Program-made: the position numbers and the translations under genes
The notes under the pieces: model-generated
Database searches by the model: none
The model's input: only the letters and a program-made list of their open reading frames with translations
What the model was told of the DNA's origin: nothing
Part shown: piece after piece, positions 52,399 to 60,246 of the stretch
Layout: each line of letters opens with the position of its first letter
Position numbering within the stretch: the first letter of the stretch is position 1
Assembly: GCF_004208635.1 (NCBI RefSeq)
Contig: NZ_CP035806.1
Coordinates: forward strand, 3,286,001-3,350,000
DNA length: 64,000 bases
From: Leucobacter triazinivorans
GTDB taxonomy: Bacteria; Actinomycetota; Actinomycetes; Actinomycetales; Microbacteriaceae
Reading direction: 5' to 3'

Positions 52399-53048
52399 GA
52401 CAGGGTGCTCCTTGCGGTGGTCTGTCCGGGCTGGTGGGTGTCGGCGTAGTTCTCGGTGTAGTCCTTGGCGTTGAACACGCGCCCGGTCGGGTCGATCTGC
52501 ACGCCCCGCTCGCGGATGACCTGCTCGCGCGCTCTGGCGGTCTGTAGTCGCTCGGTATAGGCGGCGATGGTCTTGGGGTTCGCTCGCGGCTTCTCGGGGT
52601 CGTCCGGGTCGGGGGCGGTCATGCCCGCGAGCGTGGTTTCGAGGTAGTGGATGCGGTCGGTGCAGATCACCCATTCCTGCTGCCAGTAGTTGAACAGCCC
52701 CTCATCGGTGAGCACGAGTTCCCCGCGCATCCACCTGTCGATCTCTTCCGGCTCGTACCCCTCGGGCACGCCCGTGAGCGTCGTCTGCTCGCCTGGGGGC
52801 GTCAGGAGCGCGGCCGGGGTCGTGCGCAGCAGGTAGGCGATCACGGTCAGGTCGTCCACGTCCACGCGACGATCCCCGGCCTCCAACTTGCTGATGCCCG
52901 AGGTGGAGAGCTTGCGCCCGGCCGCTTTCAGACCCTCGGACATGGTGCGCAACTCCATGCCGATCGCTTGGCGTGCCGCGCGGATGTTCTGCGCGACGTG
53001 CGTGTTCGTGATTCCTGCGGGGTTGCCCCGCACCCTCTCTGTTTCCAT
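52395..53048 (-). CDS. Xre-family transcriptional regulator
   Basis: A 217-residue DNA-binding protein. Residues about 18-85 form a Cro/C1-type HTH domain (NIRAARQAIGMELRTMSEGL, KLSTSGISKLEAGDRRVDVDDL). The rest is helical and charged, with a EEIDRWMRGELVLTDEGL segment and possible coiled coil, function unclear. It probably governs excision and transfer genes. The ATG follows TAGATT-N6 on the minus strand (leaderless) and a palindrome overlaps that promoter, which suggests autoregulation. Translationally coupled to int. Confidence 0.87.
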   Translation of the reverse strand: METERVRGNPAGITNTHVAQNIRAARQAIGMELRTMSEGLKAAGRKLSTSGISKLEAGDRRVDVDDLTVIAYLLRTTPAALLTPPGEQTTLTGVPEGYEPEEIDRWMRGELVLTDEGLFNYWQQEWVICTDRIHYLETTLAGMTAPDPDDPEKPRANPKTIAAYTERLQTARAREQVIRERGVQIDPTGRVFNAKDYTENYADTHQPGQTTARSTLS

Positions 53049-53061
53049 AGTAGAAATCTAC
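53041..53061. promoter_or_regulatory. operator and minus-strand promoter of xre
   Basis: GTTTC-N7-GAAAT (53041-53057) overlaps the xre start codon, and the adjacent palindrome GTAGAAATCTAC (53050-53061) covers its -10 (TAGATT, minus strand). With TTGCGT 17 bases upstream it forms a leaderless promoter. The GTTFC-type site, read GTTTC-N7-GAAAY, recurs upstream of traA. Confidence 0.55.
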
Positions 53062-53071
53062 AACGCTATAC

Positions 53072-53100
53072 TTGACAACGCAAGTGCGATTCTCTACGGT
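53072..53100 (+). promoter_or_regulatory. plus-strand promoter of the excisionase-like gene
   Basis: TTGACA (53072-53077), a 17-base spacer and TACGGT (53095-53100). It is back-to-back with the xre promoter, so one repressor could switch both. Confidence 0.6.
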
Positions 53101-53145
53101 GGAGGAATCACTCTCACGCGCGCGACGGGAACGGATGGTGTGACG

Positions 53146-53370
53146 ATGCGGCAGAGCACCCTCGACATAGACGACCTCCGCAAGCGGCGCAGCCTGGTCA
53201 TCACCCGCAAGGAAGCCGCCGAAGCACTCGGCGTCGATCCCCGCACGATCACCACGAGCATCAACGAGGGCACGATCCCGCATGTCAAGCTCGGGCGGCG
53301 CATCGTGATCCCACGCGAAAAGTTCCTCGCCCTCTTCGCCAACATCCCGAACGACAACAGCGAGTCCTGA
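53146..53370 (+). CDS. excisionase-like helix-turn-helix protein
   Basis: A 74-residue protein with a MerR/excisionase-type winged helix (ITRKEAAEALGVDPRTITTSINEGTIPHVKLGRRIVIPREKF, about residues 23-65). Such proteins act as recombination directionality factors or local regulators. ATG 53146 was taken; an in-frame GTG lies six bases upstream. Its promoter opposes that of xre. Confidence 0.8.
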   Translation: MRQSTLDIDDLRKRRSLVITRKEAAEALGVDPRTITTSINEGTIPHVKLGRRIVIPREKFLALFANIPNDNSES

Positions 53371-53436
53371 CGCCGACCGTCGTGCCGAATCGGCACCCTC
53401 GTGCCCGGCCTCCATGTGAATGTCGGCCAAGCGCCG

Positions 53437-53469
53437 TAAACTAGCCCAAGAACGCCGACCACAAGGAGG
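53437..53469 (+). promoter_or_regulatory. -10 box and ribosome-binding site of the vbhA-fic operon
   Basis: TAAACT (53437-53442) with a weak -35 upstream; AAGGAGG (53463-53469) precedes the antitoxin ATG by eight bases, a strong Shine-Dalgarno compared with most genes here. Confidence 0.45.
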
Positions 53470-53477
53470 CACCCCGC

Positions 53478-53684
53478 ATGGCTACGAAGACTCGCGTATC
53501 CGAGGCGCACGTTCAGCGCGTCCTCGCGGAAGTGCAGGCCGGGCAGCAGACCGCAGGCGAGGAAATGACCCCCGAGGGCCTGGAACTTCTGGCCCGCCAG
53601 GTGCGGGGCGAAATCAGCGTAGACGAAGCCGTCGAAGTGATCGCCGCTCGCACCCGCGCACGCCTGGCCGCTCGCACGGCCTGA
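53478..53684 (+). CDS. VbhA-like antitoxin
   Basis: A 68-residue helical protein resembling VbhA antitoxins of Fic toxins: helix RVLAEVQAGQQTAGEEM, then TPEGLELLARQVRGEISVDEAVEVI. The RGEIS(x)DEA ending is typical of the family. The canonical inhibitory motif (S/T)xxxE(G/N), whose glutamate blocks ATP binding in the Fic site, is not visible; the matching stretch reads AEVQAGQ. It precedes fic by 16 bases, the standard antitoxin-first order. Confidence 0.8.
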   Translation: MATKTRVSEAHVQRVLAEVQAGQQTAGEEMTPEGLELLARQVRGEISVDEAVEVIAARTRARLAARTA

Positions 53685-53700
53685 ACCGTTCGGCGTCGCG

Positions 53701-54489
53701 ATGCCTGATCGGTACACCTATCCGGGCAGCGACGTTCTCATCAACAAGTTCGGCGTCACCGACTACGACGACTGGAAAGACGCCGAGGCCGACTTCATCG
53801 GCGCCCGCATGGGTGCCTTGCGGGAGCATCCCATCGTCGGTGCCTACGATCTTGCGCACCTGCAAGCGATCCACGCCTATCTGACCCAAGACATGTACTC
53901 CTGGGGCGGTGAGATACGCGAAACCGACACCCATCCCGGTGGTACCGGGATCGCGCACTGCCGTCCGCCGTTCATCGTGCCCGAGGCCGAGCGCGTCTTC
54001 GGCATCCTTGCTGAGCGTGACTACCTGCGCTGTTTGGATGCGGACGAGTTCTCTGAGGGGCTGGCGTGGGTGTGGGGCGAGACGACCGCGATCCATCCAT
54101 TCCGCGACGTGAACACGAGAAGCCAGCATGTTTTCTTCACCCAGCTCGCCCGCGATGCCGGATGGGTGATCGACTGGTCGCAGATTCCCGGCGACGTGTT
54201 CGCCCACGCCCGCACCCTCGCCATCGTGGAAGACCACTCCGGCCTTGACGCGCTGATCCGCCCGAACCTCGTCGCCGTCGAGGACGCCGAACAACACGAC
54301 CGGCTGATGGGTCTGCTGCACGAGCACACCGAGGGCTTCGCCACGCGCAAGGTCACCCGCGATCCTGCCGTGCTCGACCGAGAGCTGGACGCGGCACGAG
54401 AACACCGTCGCACCCTGCCTCCGCTGGATGCGTTCGGACACCACGACCCGCCCAGCGGTGAGCGCGGCGGCCCGAGCCTCGGACGGTAG
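53701..54489 (+). CDS. fic: Fic-domain toxin with variant active-site motif
   Basis: A 262-residue protein with an N-terminal part resembling Fic toxins (YTYPGSDVLINKFGVTD; beta-hairpin flap about residues 73-95) and the Fic motif near residue 131: HPFRDVNTRSQHVFF. The consensus HPFx(D/E)GN(G/K)R is changed at both glycine/lysine positions (V and T), although the catalytic histidine, the D, N and R are kept. Typical Fic enzymes AMPylate proteins; this variant may have another substrate or be weak. The C-terminal 60 residues are charged. Convergent with traA, 47 bases apart. Confidence 0.85.
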   Translation: MPDRYTYPGSDVLINKFGVTDYDDWKDAEADFIGARMGALREHPIVGAYDLAHLQAIHAYLTQDMYSWGGEIRETDTHPGGTGIAHCRPPFIVPEAERVFGILAERDYLRCLDADEFSEGLAWVWGETTAIHPFRDVNTRSQHVFFTQLARDAGWVIDWSQIPGDVFAHARTLAIVEDHSGLDALIRPNLVAVEDAEQHDRLMGLLHEHTEGFATRKVTRDPAVLDRELDAAREHRRTLPPLDAFGHHDPPSGERGGPSLGR

Positions 54490-54536
54490 CCGAGGGCAAG
54501 GGCGCGACGCGTCCGCGGCAGCCCGACCGTGCCGCG

Positions 54537-57500
54537 TCACAGTTCGCGAGCCGGGCCGTCGTGCCGGGGTGCGCTTCGGTGGTGCTGCTCGTAGTCGTGT
54601 GACAGGGCGCACTCTCGCTCGGCTCGTTGGGCCTCGCGTGCAGCCTGCGCTGCGCGGGTCTGCTCGATCCTCTCTACGGCCTCGGCGGGGGTGAGCGACC
54701 GCAGCAAGGCGGCTTCCTCTCGCGCCTGCTTCGCGGTCTTCGCGGCTCGTGCGGCCTGATGTACGGGGTTGGCGGTGAGGTACGCCTGCTGATTGCGGAC
54801 CACGGTTTCCGGGCCGAACGCTCGGGCGAACGCGGCGAGTCGTGCGGTCTGTGCTCGCTCGGGCCGGTGCAGCAGCGCGTCGCGTGCTGCCTGGTGTTCC
54901 TGCTCGGCGTCGATCACGCGCGGGTCGCCGTCGATCCGGGGCCGGGTGACTCGCTCCAACCACGCATCGGCGCGTTCGTTCCATCTCGGCGGCTCACCCC
55001 ACTTGCTCGTCAACTGTTGGTGCACTTCGGAGGCGTGCGATTGGGCGTTCTCGTGCTCGTCGCGGGCGCGGCGCTTCCCGAACCACGACACCGCCCGCAC
55101 CTGCTCGCCCGCCGCGTGCTCGGCGGCGTTGGCCTGCTCCCACTCGGTGAGTGCCGTTCTCGCGGCCGAGACGACGGGAGCGGCGACCTCGGCACGCACC
55201 TGCTCGGCCCGCTGTCGCGCAGTCTGCTCGGTAGCGCGTGCGTTCTCGCGTAGCGCCGTCTCACGGTCGCCAATGGCAGCAAGGGCGGCGCTGACCTGTT
55301 GCCAGCGTGCCGCCTGCGCCTCGGCCGTTTCCGCACGCTGCACGAGGGCCGCTATCTCGTCGCTCACGAATCGCACGGGGCCGTGCTCGGTCAGCCCGGT
55401 GACTTGCTCGACTGCACGCTGGGTGGCGGCGGCAAGGCCTCGGTCGGCGCGGTCGCGTTCCATCGCCTCGATGAACTGCGCCCTGGCCTCGGCCAGGTTT
55501 CCGGCGACGATGTGCAGCAGGTTCTCGTTCCGGCCTCGCGTCATGCCGACGTACACGCTGGCGGCGCTGGTCGTGTTGGTGAGGATCGTGTGCGACCCGG
55601 CGACGGTCGCGCCCTGCACCCCGTAGGCGGTCGCCGCGTACGACAGGTGCGTATATTCGGCCACATAGTCGGCGGGGAGGCGCACTGTGCGCTGGCGCTT
55701 CCGCCCGCTGTCTGCCTCGCGCACGGAGAGCGCGCCGTCGTCTTCGACGCGCTGCACGACCCATTGCTGCCGGTTCGCCACGCCTACATCGGCGTTGTTC
55801 TTTCGCGTCTGAATCACATCCCCGGCCCCGATCGGGAGACCGTCGTTTCCGTATACGCTCGCCGTGTCGTCGACGAGGCCTTGCGAGACTCGTTCCTCGC
55901 GGATGCGGGCGTTGACGGTGCGGGCCTCGTCGTTCGTGCTGACGGTGACGGCTTCACCCTCGCGTGCGGATTGTGCGATGTGCTCGCGCGCATCCTCGCC
56001 GCTCGCGTGCAGGCGCACCAGCCCCAACGCTGTGAGCCGGTCGAACACCTGACCGGGGTTTCTGCCGTCGCGCATTTGTATCGTGACTTCGGCGTAGGTG
56101 AGGTCGGTGAAGCGATGCACCTCGGCCATGTCGAACGTGCCGCCTCGAATGTGCGCGGCCATGTCGAGCACTCCACCGCGACCGACTGCGGCGAGTTGCG
56201 CACGATCCCCGACAAGCGCGACCGTCGCGCCCGCCTCATCGCATACGGTCAGGAGGGCGATTGCGGTGTCTTGGTCGAGCATTCCGGCCTCGTCAACGAT
56301 CACCCGCTCACCCGGCACGAGTCGCACGTCCTCGGTCGGGCCGCGATAGGTGCGCCCGGTCTCGGGGTCGGTGTTGCCGGGTGCGAGGCGCGTCCATACG
56401 CCGTCACTGTTCCAGCGCCAGCCGTGCGCGTGCACCAGCGCCGCAACACTGGTCGCGGGCACGCCAAGTTCCTGCTGTGCGACCTGCGCGGCGCGCAACG
56501 TCGGCGCAACCACCCGCGATGCCCGCCCGTGCTGCGCTGCGACCTCGATTGCGACGCCGAGCATGGTGGTCTTGCCCGCGCCCGCTGCGCCCTCCACGAT
56601 CACGAGTGGATCGGCGGAGGCGACTGCAGCGGCGGCGCGCTCCTGCCCCGCATCCAGGCCCTGCCCCCTTGCCGCGCCGTGCACGTCGGGGTGCTTCGGT
56701 ACTCGTGCGGTCAGGAGGTCGCGCAGTTCCGTCTCGGCCTGCACGACGCGCAGGCTCGTGAGGTGCGCCACATGCTCCGGGGTGGGAGCGCCGGGCGGGA
56801 GGATCGAGAAGCAGTCCTCCATTGCCAGGGCGGTGGCGATGCTGACGAACTCGCGTATCTCGGCGGGTGCTGATTGCACTCCGTACTCGGTCATGATCCG
56901 GGTCGCGTGCTCCTGCACCGTGTGGCGCGTCCACGCCGAACCGCTTGCAGCGCAGCGATCCAGCGCGCGGCTTGCGACGGTCTGCACGGAGAGGTCATCC
57001 AGCGACGCCGGCGCACGACGCGCAGGCCGGCGCAACGTCGCGGGGTCGTAGCCGGCGTCGCGTAGCTCGGTCACCCAGGCGTGTTCTTCGCGCAGGGTGG
57101 TGGGCTTCTTCGCTGGCCGTTCATACGCCCACGCTTTCGCCGCGAGTCGGGCGGAGACGACCGGCCCCATCGCCTCGCCCGGATGCGCCGCCTCCCACTC
57201 GGCTTCGAGCCGTTCGAGATGCGTGCGTACTTGTTCGCCGCGCTTGCTCATCACACCGTTGAACCGCTCGAGCTCCACCACCTCACCCGATACCGGATCG
57301 AGAGTCAGGCCGTGCCGATCCAGCACCTCGGCAAGCTCCGGGTGCGCGGCGATGACGGCGGTGCCAAGGGCGCGGATTGCGCCCTGCTGCCGGAACAACG
57401 CCGCCGTATCCAAGGCTCGCCAGTTCCCGGCCGCCCACACGCGGGTGCCGATCTGAGAATGGATATGGCGATGCGGGTCACCCGCGCGTGACGTGCGGTG

Positions 57501-57977
57501 CGACACCGCCACGGTCTGCAACTGCTGGACGGGCATTACCTCCTGCTTGCCGCGCGGCCCGACGCGGGTTACGGAGTGCTCGGCGAGCCACTGCTGAATC
57601 TCCGCCACGGCGTCCTGCTGCGCCCGGTCGAGAGCGTCGGAGACTTCCGGGTGGAGAGCTGCCGCGATGGAGAGCGACTTCGGGGCGTTCACGACCATCT
57701 CCGCGAACCGGGGCGCTCCTCGCCGCCCCTCACCCGGCAGACGCGGCCTGCCCATCGACTCGCCCGTGAGCGGGTTCACCCAATCTACCCACGCCGCATA
57801 CGCCTCCGGGTCGAGCCCCAGCGCAGCGGTCACGTTTCCCTCACCGTCGAGGGCGGTGAACGCCGCCACGGACGCATCCGCGCCGAGGTAGTAGTCGTCC
57901 GCGCGGGAACGGTCGGCCTCGACATAACGGCGTGCATCGGCTCCGGTTCCTCGGAACAGGATCACACCGCCATGCAT
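54537..57977 (-). CDS. MobF-family relaxase/helicase (TraA/TrwC-like)
   Basis: Conjugative nickase-helicase of 1146 residues. The N-terminal relaxase domain (about 1-300) has tyrosines in the RRYVEADRSRADDYYLG stretch and the metal-binding three-histidine motif within SHRTSRAGDPHRHIHSQIG. The helicase domain has Walker A EGAAGAGKTT (about residues 460-469) and VIVDEAGMLD, with later UvrD-type motifs (SYAATAYGVQGAT, VGMTRGR). A long coiled/charged tail (about 820-1146) follows. It should nick an oriT in the element. I prefer the ATG at 57977 to one 48 bases upstream, because homologues start near MHGGVILFRG. Confidence 0.9.
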   Translation of the reverse strand: MHGGVILFRGTGADARRYVEADRSRADDYYLGADASVAAFTALDGEGNVTAALGLDPEAYAAWVDWVNPLTGESMGRPRLPGEGRRGAPRFAEMVVNAPKSLSIAAALHPEVSDALDRAQQDAVAEIQQWLAEHSVTRVGPRGKQEVMPVQQLQTVAVSHRTSRAGDPHRHIHSQIGTRVWAAGNWRALDTAALFRQQGAIRALGTAVIAAHPELAEVLDRHGLTLDPVSGEVVELERFNGVMSKRGEQVRTHLERLEAEWEAAHPGEAMGPVVSARLAAKAWAYERPAKKPTTLREEHAWVTELRDAGYDPATLRRPARRAPASLDDLSVQTVASRALDRCAASGSAWTRHTVQEHATRIMTEYGVQSAPAEIREFVSIATALAMEDCFSILPPGAPTPEHVAHLTSLRVVQAETELRDLLTARVPKHPDVHGAARGQGLDAGQERAAAAVASADPLVIVEGAAGAGKTTMLGVAIEVAAQHGRASRVVAPTLRAAQVAQQELGVPATSVAALVHAHGWRWNSDGVWTRLAPGNTDPETGRTYRGPTEDVRLVPGERVIVDEAGMLDQDTAIALLTVCDEAGATVALVGDRAQLAAVGRGGVLDMAAHIRGGTFDMAEVHRFTDLTYAEVTIQMRDGRNPGQVFDRLTALGLVRLHASGEDAREHIAQSAREGEAVTVSTNDEARTVNARIREERVSQGLVDDTASVYGNDGLPIGAGDVIQTRKNNADVGVANRQQWVVQRVEDDGALSVREADSGRKRQRTVRLPADYVAEYTHLSYAATAYGVQGATVAGSHTILTNTTSAASVYVGMTRGRNENLLHIVAGNLAEARAQFIEAMERDRADRGLAAATQRAVEQVTGLTEHGPVRFVSDEIAALVQRAETAEAQAARWQQVSAALAAIGDRETALRENARATEQTARQRAEQVRAEVAAPVVSAARTALTEWEQANAAEHAAGEQVRAVSWFGKRRARDEHENAQSHASEVHQQLTSKWGEPPRWNERADAWLERVTRPRIDGDPRVIDAEQEHQAARDALLHRPERAQTARLAAFARAFGPETVVRNQQAYLTANPVHQAARAAKTAKQAREEAALLRSLTPAEAVERIEQTRAAQAAREAQRAERECALSHDYEQHHRSAPRHDGPAREL

Positions 57978-57993
57978 GTCATCACCGTCTGAT

Positions 57994-58010
57994 GTTTCTT
58001 GTATAGAAAC
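57994..58010. promoter_or_regulatory. palindromic operator upstream of traA
   Basis: GTTTCT-N5-AGAAAC is a perfect palindrome 17 bases upstream of the preferred traA start. It contains a minus-strand TATACA -10 candidate. It matches the GTTTC-N7-GAAAY site at the xre start, so the Xre protein may repress both. A second palindrome, CTACC-AC-GGTAG, lies at 58019-58030. Confidence 0.55.
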
Positions 58011-58137
58011 TGATGTACCTACCACGGTAGCATACGTCCATTCGGAAGGGAAGGTGTCAGAAGAATCGGGCGAAAAGTCGCGTTCTCCGGCGGTCTATGC
58101 GGTTGATCCGCTTGCTCTAGGAAGTCGGCGTTCCGGG

Positions 58138-59340
58138 TTAGGAGAGCACGAGGATGGAGGCGAGGGCGGGGCCGATCGCGCCGCCGAGCAGGTAGAGCAG
58201 CGTGAACAGGCCGATAGCGACGGGCTTCTGCGTCTCGGGCACCGCCGAGGTTGCGACGGCGACCTGCGTTGCGTTCGCTGAGATTGCCGCGAAAAGCGCG
58301 AGAAAGATGCCGATGAGCAGCAGCACCGGAGAGCTGGCGAAGAACGCAGCAAGCAGCGCGAGCGCTCCGGCCGTGACAAGTACGATCCGCACTTGCGTGC
58401 GAGAGAACTTCGCGGCGACGGCTGTGAAGCCGAGTGTTGCAAGCGAAGCGACAACCATCGCGACGAGCTGCCCGGTCGCGGCGGTGTCCTTTGTCCAGTC
58501 GGCGCGGGTGATGAGTAGCTGCGGGATGACGAAGAGCAGTGTGAAGTAGCTGGCTGAGAGTGTGAGGGTGAGGCCCGCCGAGTTCAGGAAAACGCGCGAG
58601 CGGATCGTTTCGACTGGCACATATCCGTCTGGGCGTCGGCGGATATGAAACATGAGAAGCAGGATCGCGATCATGGCCGCGAGAGCTGCGGTCAGCGGGT
58701 TCGCGGTGAACAGCACGACGGCACCGGAGAGCACGACGACCAGCAGCGCGCCCCAGGCATCGAAGCGGGCGTTGCTGACCGCTCCGCGAGCGACATAGCG
58801 GTGCACGAAGGGCACGGCGATGAGCGCGAGCGCGAGCAGCACGAGCACGAGACGCCACGAGACGGCGGTGCTGAGCTGGGTTCCGAGCAGAGGGCCGACT
58901 GCGCCGAGCAGGCCCATGCCGGTACTGATCGCCCCGACGCGGCGGGCACTGCCCGCGAGGCCGATGGCGAGCACGTTCAGCCCGGCCCCGCCTGCGGCTT
59001 GGATCGCACGCCCTGCAACGATGAGAGGGAGCCACGGCGCGAGCAGCACGACGAGACTGCCGAGCGTGACCAGTGCCGCACTCGTCCACAGCACCGCGAG
59101 CTGCCCCCGATGCCGCATGAGAGCAGCTTGCAGCGGAGTCGCCACGGCGAGCACGAGCGCGAACGCGGTAGCAGCCCACGACGCTGAGGCAGCCGACGTG
59201 CCGAACGCGGCCCCTACGTCGTCGAGGATGAGCACCGTGGCGTTGTTCGCGGCCGCAACAGGCGCGGCCATGAGCACGAGCCACCACACCGGCACGAGAT
59301 GCCCGGCGGCCGTGGAGCGGGTGGGAGTTGCGTCGTTCAT
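58138..59340 (-). CDS. MFS transporter (cargo)
   Basis: A 400-residue major-facilitator permease with about twelve helices, no hydrophilic termini. The motif-A-like loop is degenerate (LMRHRGQLAVLW) and a motif-C-like RAIQAAGGAGLNVLAIGLAGSARRVG stretch (about residues 112-135) suggests a drug/proton-antiporter-like type. The substrate is unknown, but position in an operon-like group with an SDR and near an IclR-type regulator points to export or uptake of the compound those enzymes convert. 73 bases after the SDR gene, with a 12-base palindrome between. Confidence 0.83.
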   Translation of the reverse strand: MNDATPTRSTAAGHLVPVWWLVLMAAPVAAANNATVLILDDVGAAFGTSAASASWAATAFALVLAVATPLQAALMRHRGQLAVLWTSAALVTLGSLVVLLAPWLPLIVAGRAIQAAGGAGLNVLAIGLAGSARRVGAISTGMGLLGAVGPLLGTQLSTAVSWRLVLVLLALALIAVPFVHRYVARGAVSNARFDAWGALLVVVLSGAVVLFTANPLTAALAAMIAILLLMFHIRRRPDGYVPVETIRSRVFLNSAGLTLTLSASYFTLLFVIPQLLITRADWTKDTAATGQLVAMVVASLATLGFTAVAAKFSRTQVRIVLVTAGALALLAAFFASSPVLLLIGIFLALFAAISANATQVAVATSAVPETQKPVAIGLFTLLYLLGGAIGPALASILVLS

Positions 59341-59366
59341 CGTGTTCCTCAGCGGGGAGAGACGAC

Positions 59367-59402
59367 GGAGGGTCAGAGCCGATAATGCGACTCTGACCCT
59401 CC
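59367..59402. repeat. 12-bp perfect inverted repeat between SDR and MFS genes
   Basis: GGAGGGTCAGAG (59367-59378) and CTCTGACCCTCC (59391-59402) form a strong hairpin with a 12-base loop. No T run follows on the minus strand, so it may be an mRNA-stabilising hairpin, an attenuator or a protein-binding site. Confidence 0.7.
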
Positions 59403-59413
59403 GGGGCAGCGGG

Positions 59414-60100
59414 CTACCAGGGGAGGGTTTCTTCGTCCTGGTAGAAACCGGCCGTGCCCGCGTCGGCGGGGAGGTTCACGACGTGCTTGATCGACGCAGC
59501 GCCCTCGGGCACGGGGCGGCCGCCCTCGCCACCGAGGTCGGTAGCCGTCCAGCCCGGCGATGCCGCGTGCACAGTGATACCCGCCTCTGCGACCTCGGCC
59601 GCGAGAGCGGCGGTGAGCGAGTTCAGTGCCGCCTTCGCCGCGCTGTATGCCGCCGTGTACGCGCCGGTGCGGGCGATGGAACCCGCCTCGCTCGACACGT
59701 TCACGATGCGACCGTTCTCCGACTTCTTCACCAGCGGCAGGATGCCCTGAGTGGTGCGCCACGCGCTGAACAGATTGATGTCGAGGGAGTCCTGCACCTT
59801 GCCGAGATCGACGGTCGAGGGCTGCTGCTCGTAGTCGAAGACGCCGCCCACGTTGTTCACTAGTACATCGACGCGGCCGAAGTCGGCCCCGATCTGCTGC
59901 GCGGCCGCCGCGATGCTCGCCGCATCCGAGGTGTCAAGCTGGATGGGGTGAATGTCGCCGCCAATCTCGGCGGCGGCCTTCGCTGCGGCGTCAGCGTTAC
60001 GGGCGCTGAGCAGAACGGTGTCGCCCTCGGCTGCGAGCTGCGCGGCCAGCTCACGGCCAAGACCGCGATTCGCGCCAGTGATCAGAACAATGCGTGCCAT
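59414..60100 (-). CDS. short-chain dehydrogenase/reductase (cargo)
   Basis: A 228-residue NAD(P)-dependent oxidoreductase with all family marks: TGANRGLG (about residues 8-15), LVNNVGG, NVSSEAG with the catalytic serine, YSAAK at about residues 150-154 and the PGWTATDLGG loop. The substrate is unknown. Divergent from the IclR-type regulator, which probably controls it. Confidence 0.9.
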   Translation of the reverse strand: MARIVLITGANRGLGRELAAQLAAEGDTVLLSARNADAAAKAAAEIGGDIHPIQLDTSDAASIAAAAQQIGADFGRVDVLVNNVGGVFDYEQQPSTVDLGKVQDSLDINLFSAWRTTQGILPLVKKSENGRIVNVSSEAGSIARTGAYTAAYSAAKAALNSLTAALAAEVAEAGITVHAASPGWTATDLGGEGGRPVPEGAASIKHVVNLPADAGTAGFYQDEETLPW

Positions 60101-60181
60101 ATCGGTGTATCTCTTCCTGTTGTGTGTTGAGGCTGATGGAGCCGACCGCGCTCACGCTGCGGCCACCGTGCTCCCAACGTC

Positions 60182-60230
60182 ATCGTGCTCTCGCATGTTC
60201 ACAGTGTCAAATCATTTCAGTTAAAATGAT
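60182..60230. promoter_or_regulatory. divergent SDR/iclR control region
   Basis: On the minus strand TTGACA (60205-60210), a 17-base spacer and CACGAT (60182-60187) form the SDR promoter. The palindrome ATCATTT-N6-AAATGAT (60211-60230) abuts the -35 and is a good IclR operator candidate. The region is AT-rich. For the regulator, TACAGT at 60233-60238 lies eight bases before its ATG. Confidence 0.6.
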
Positions 60231-60246
60231 GCTACAGTTCAATATT

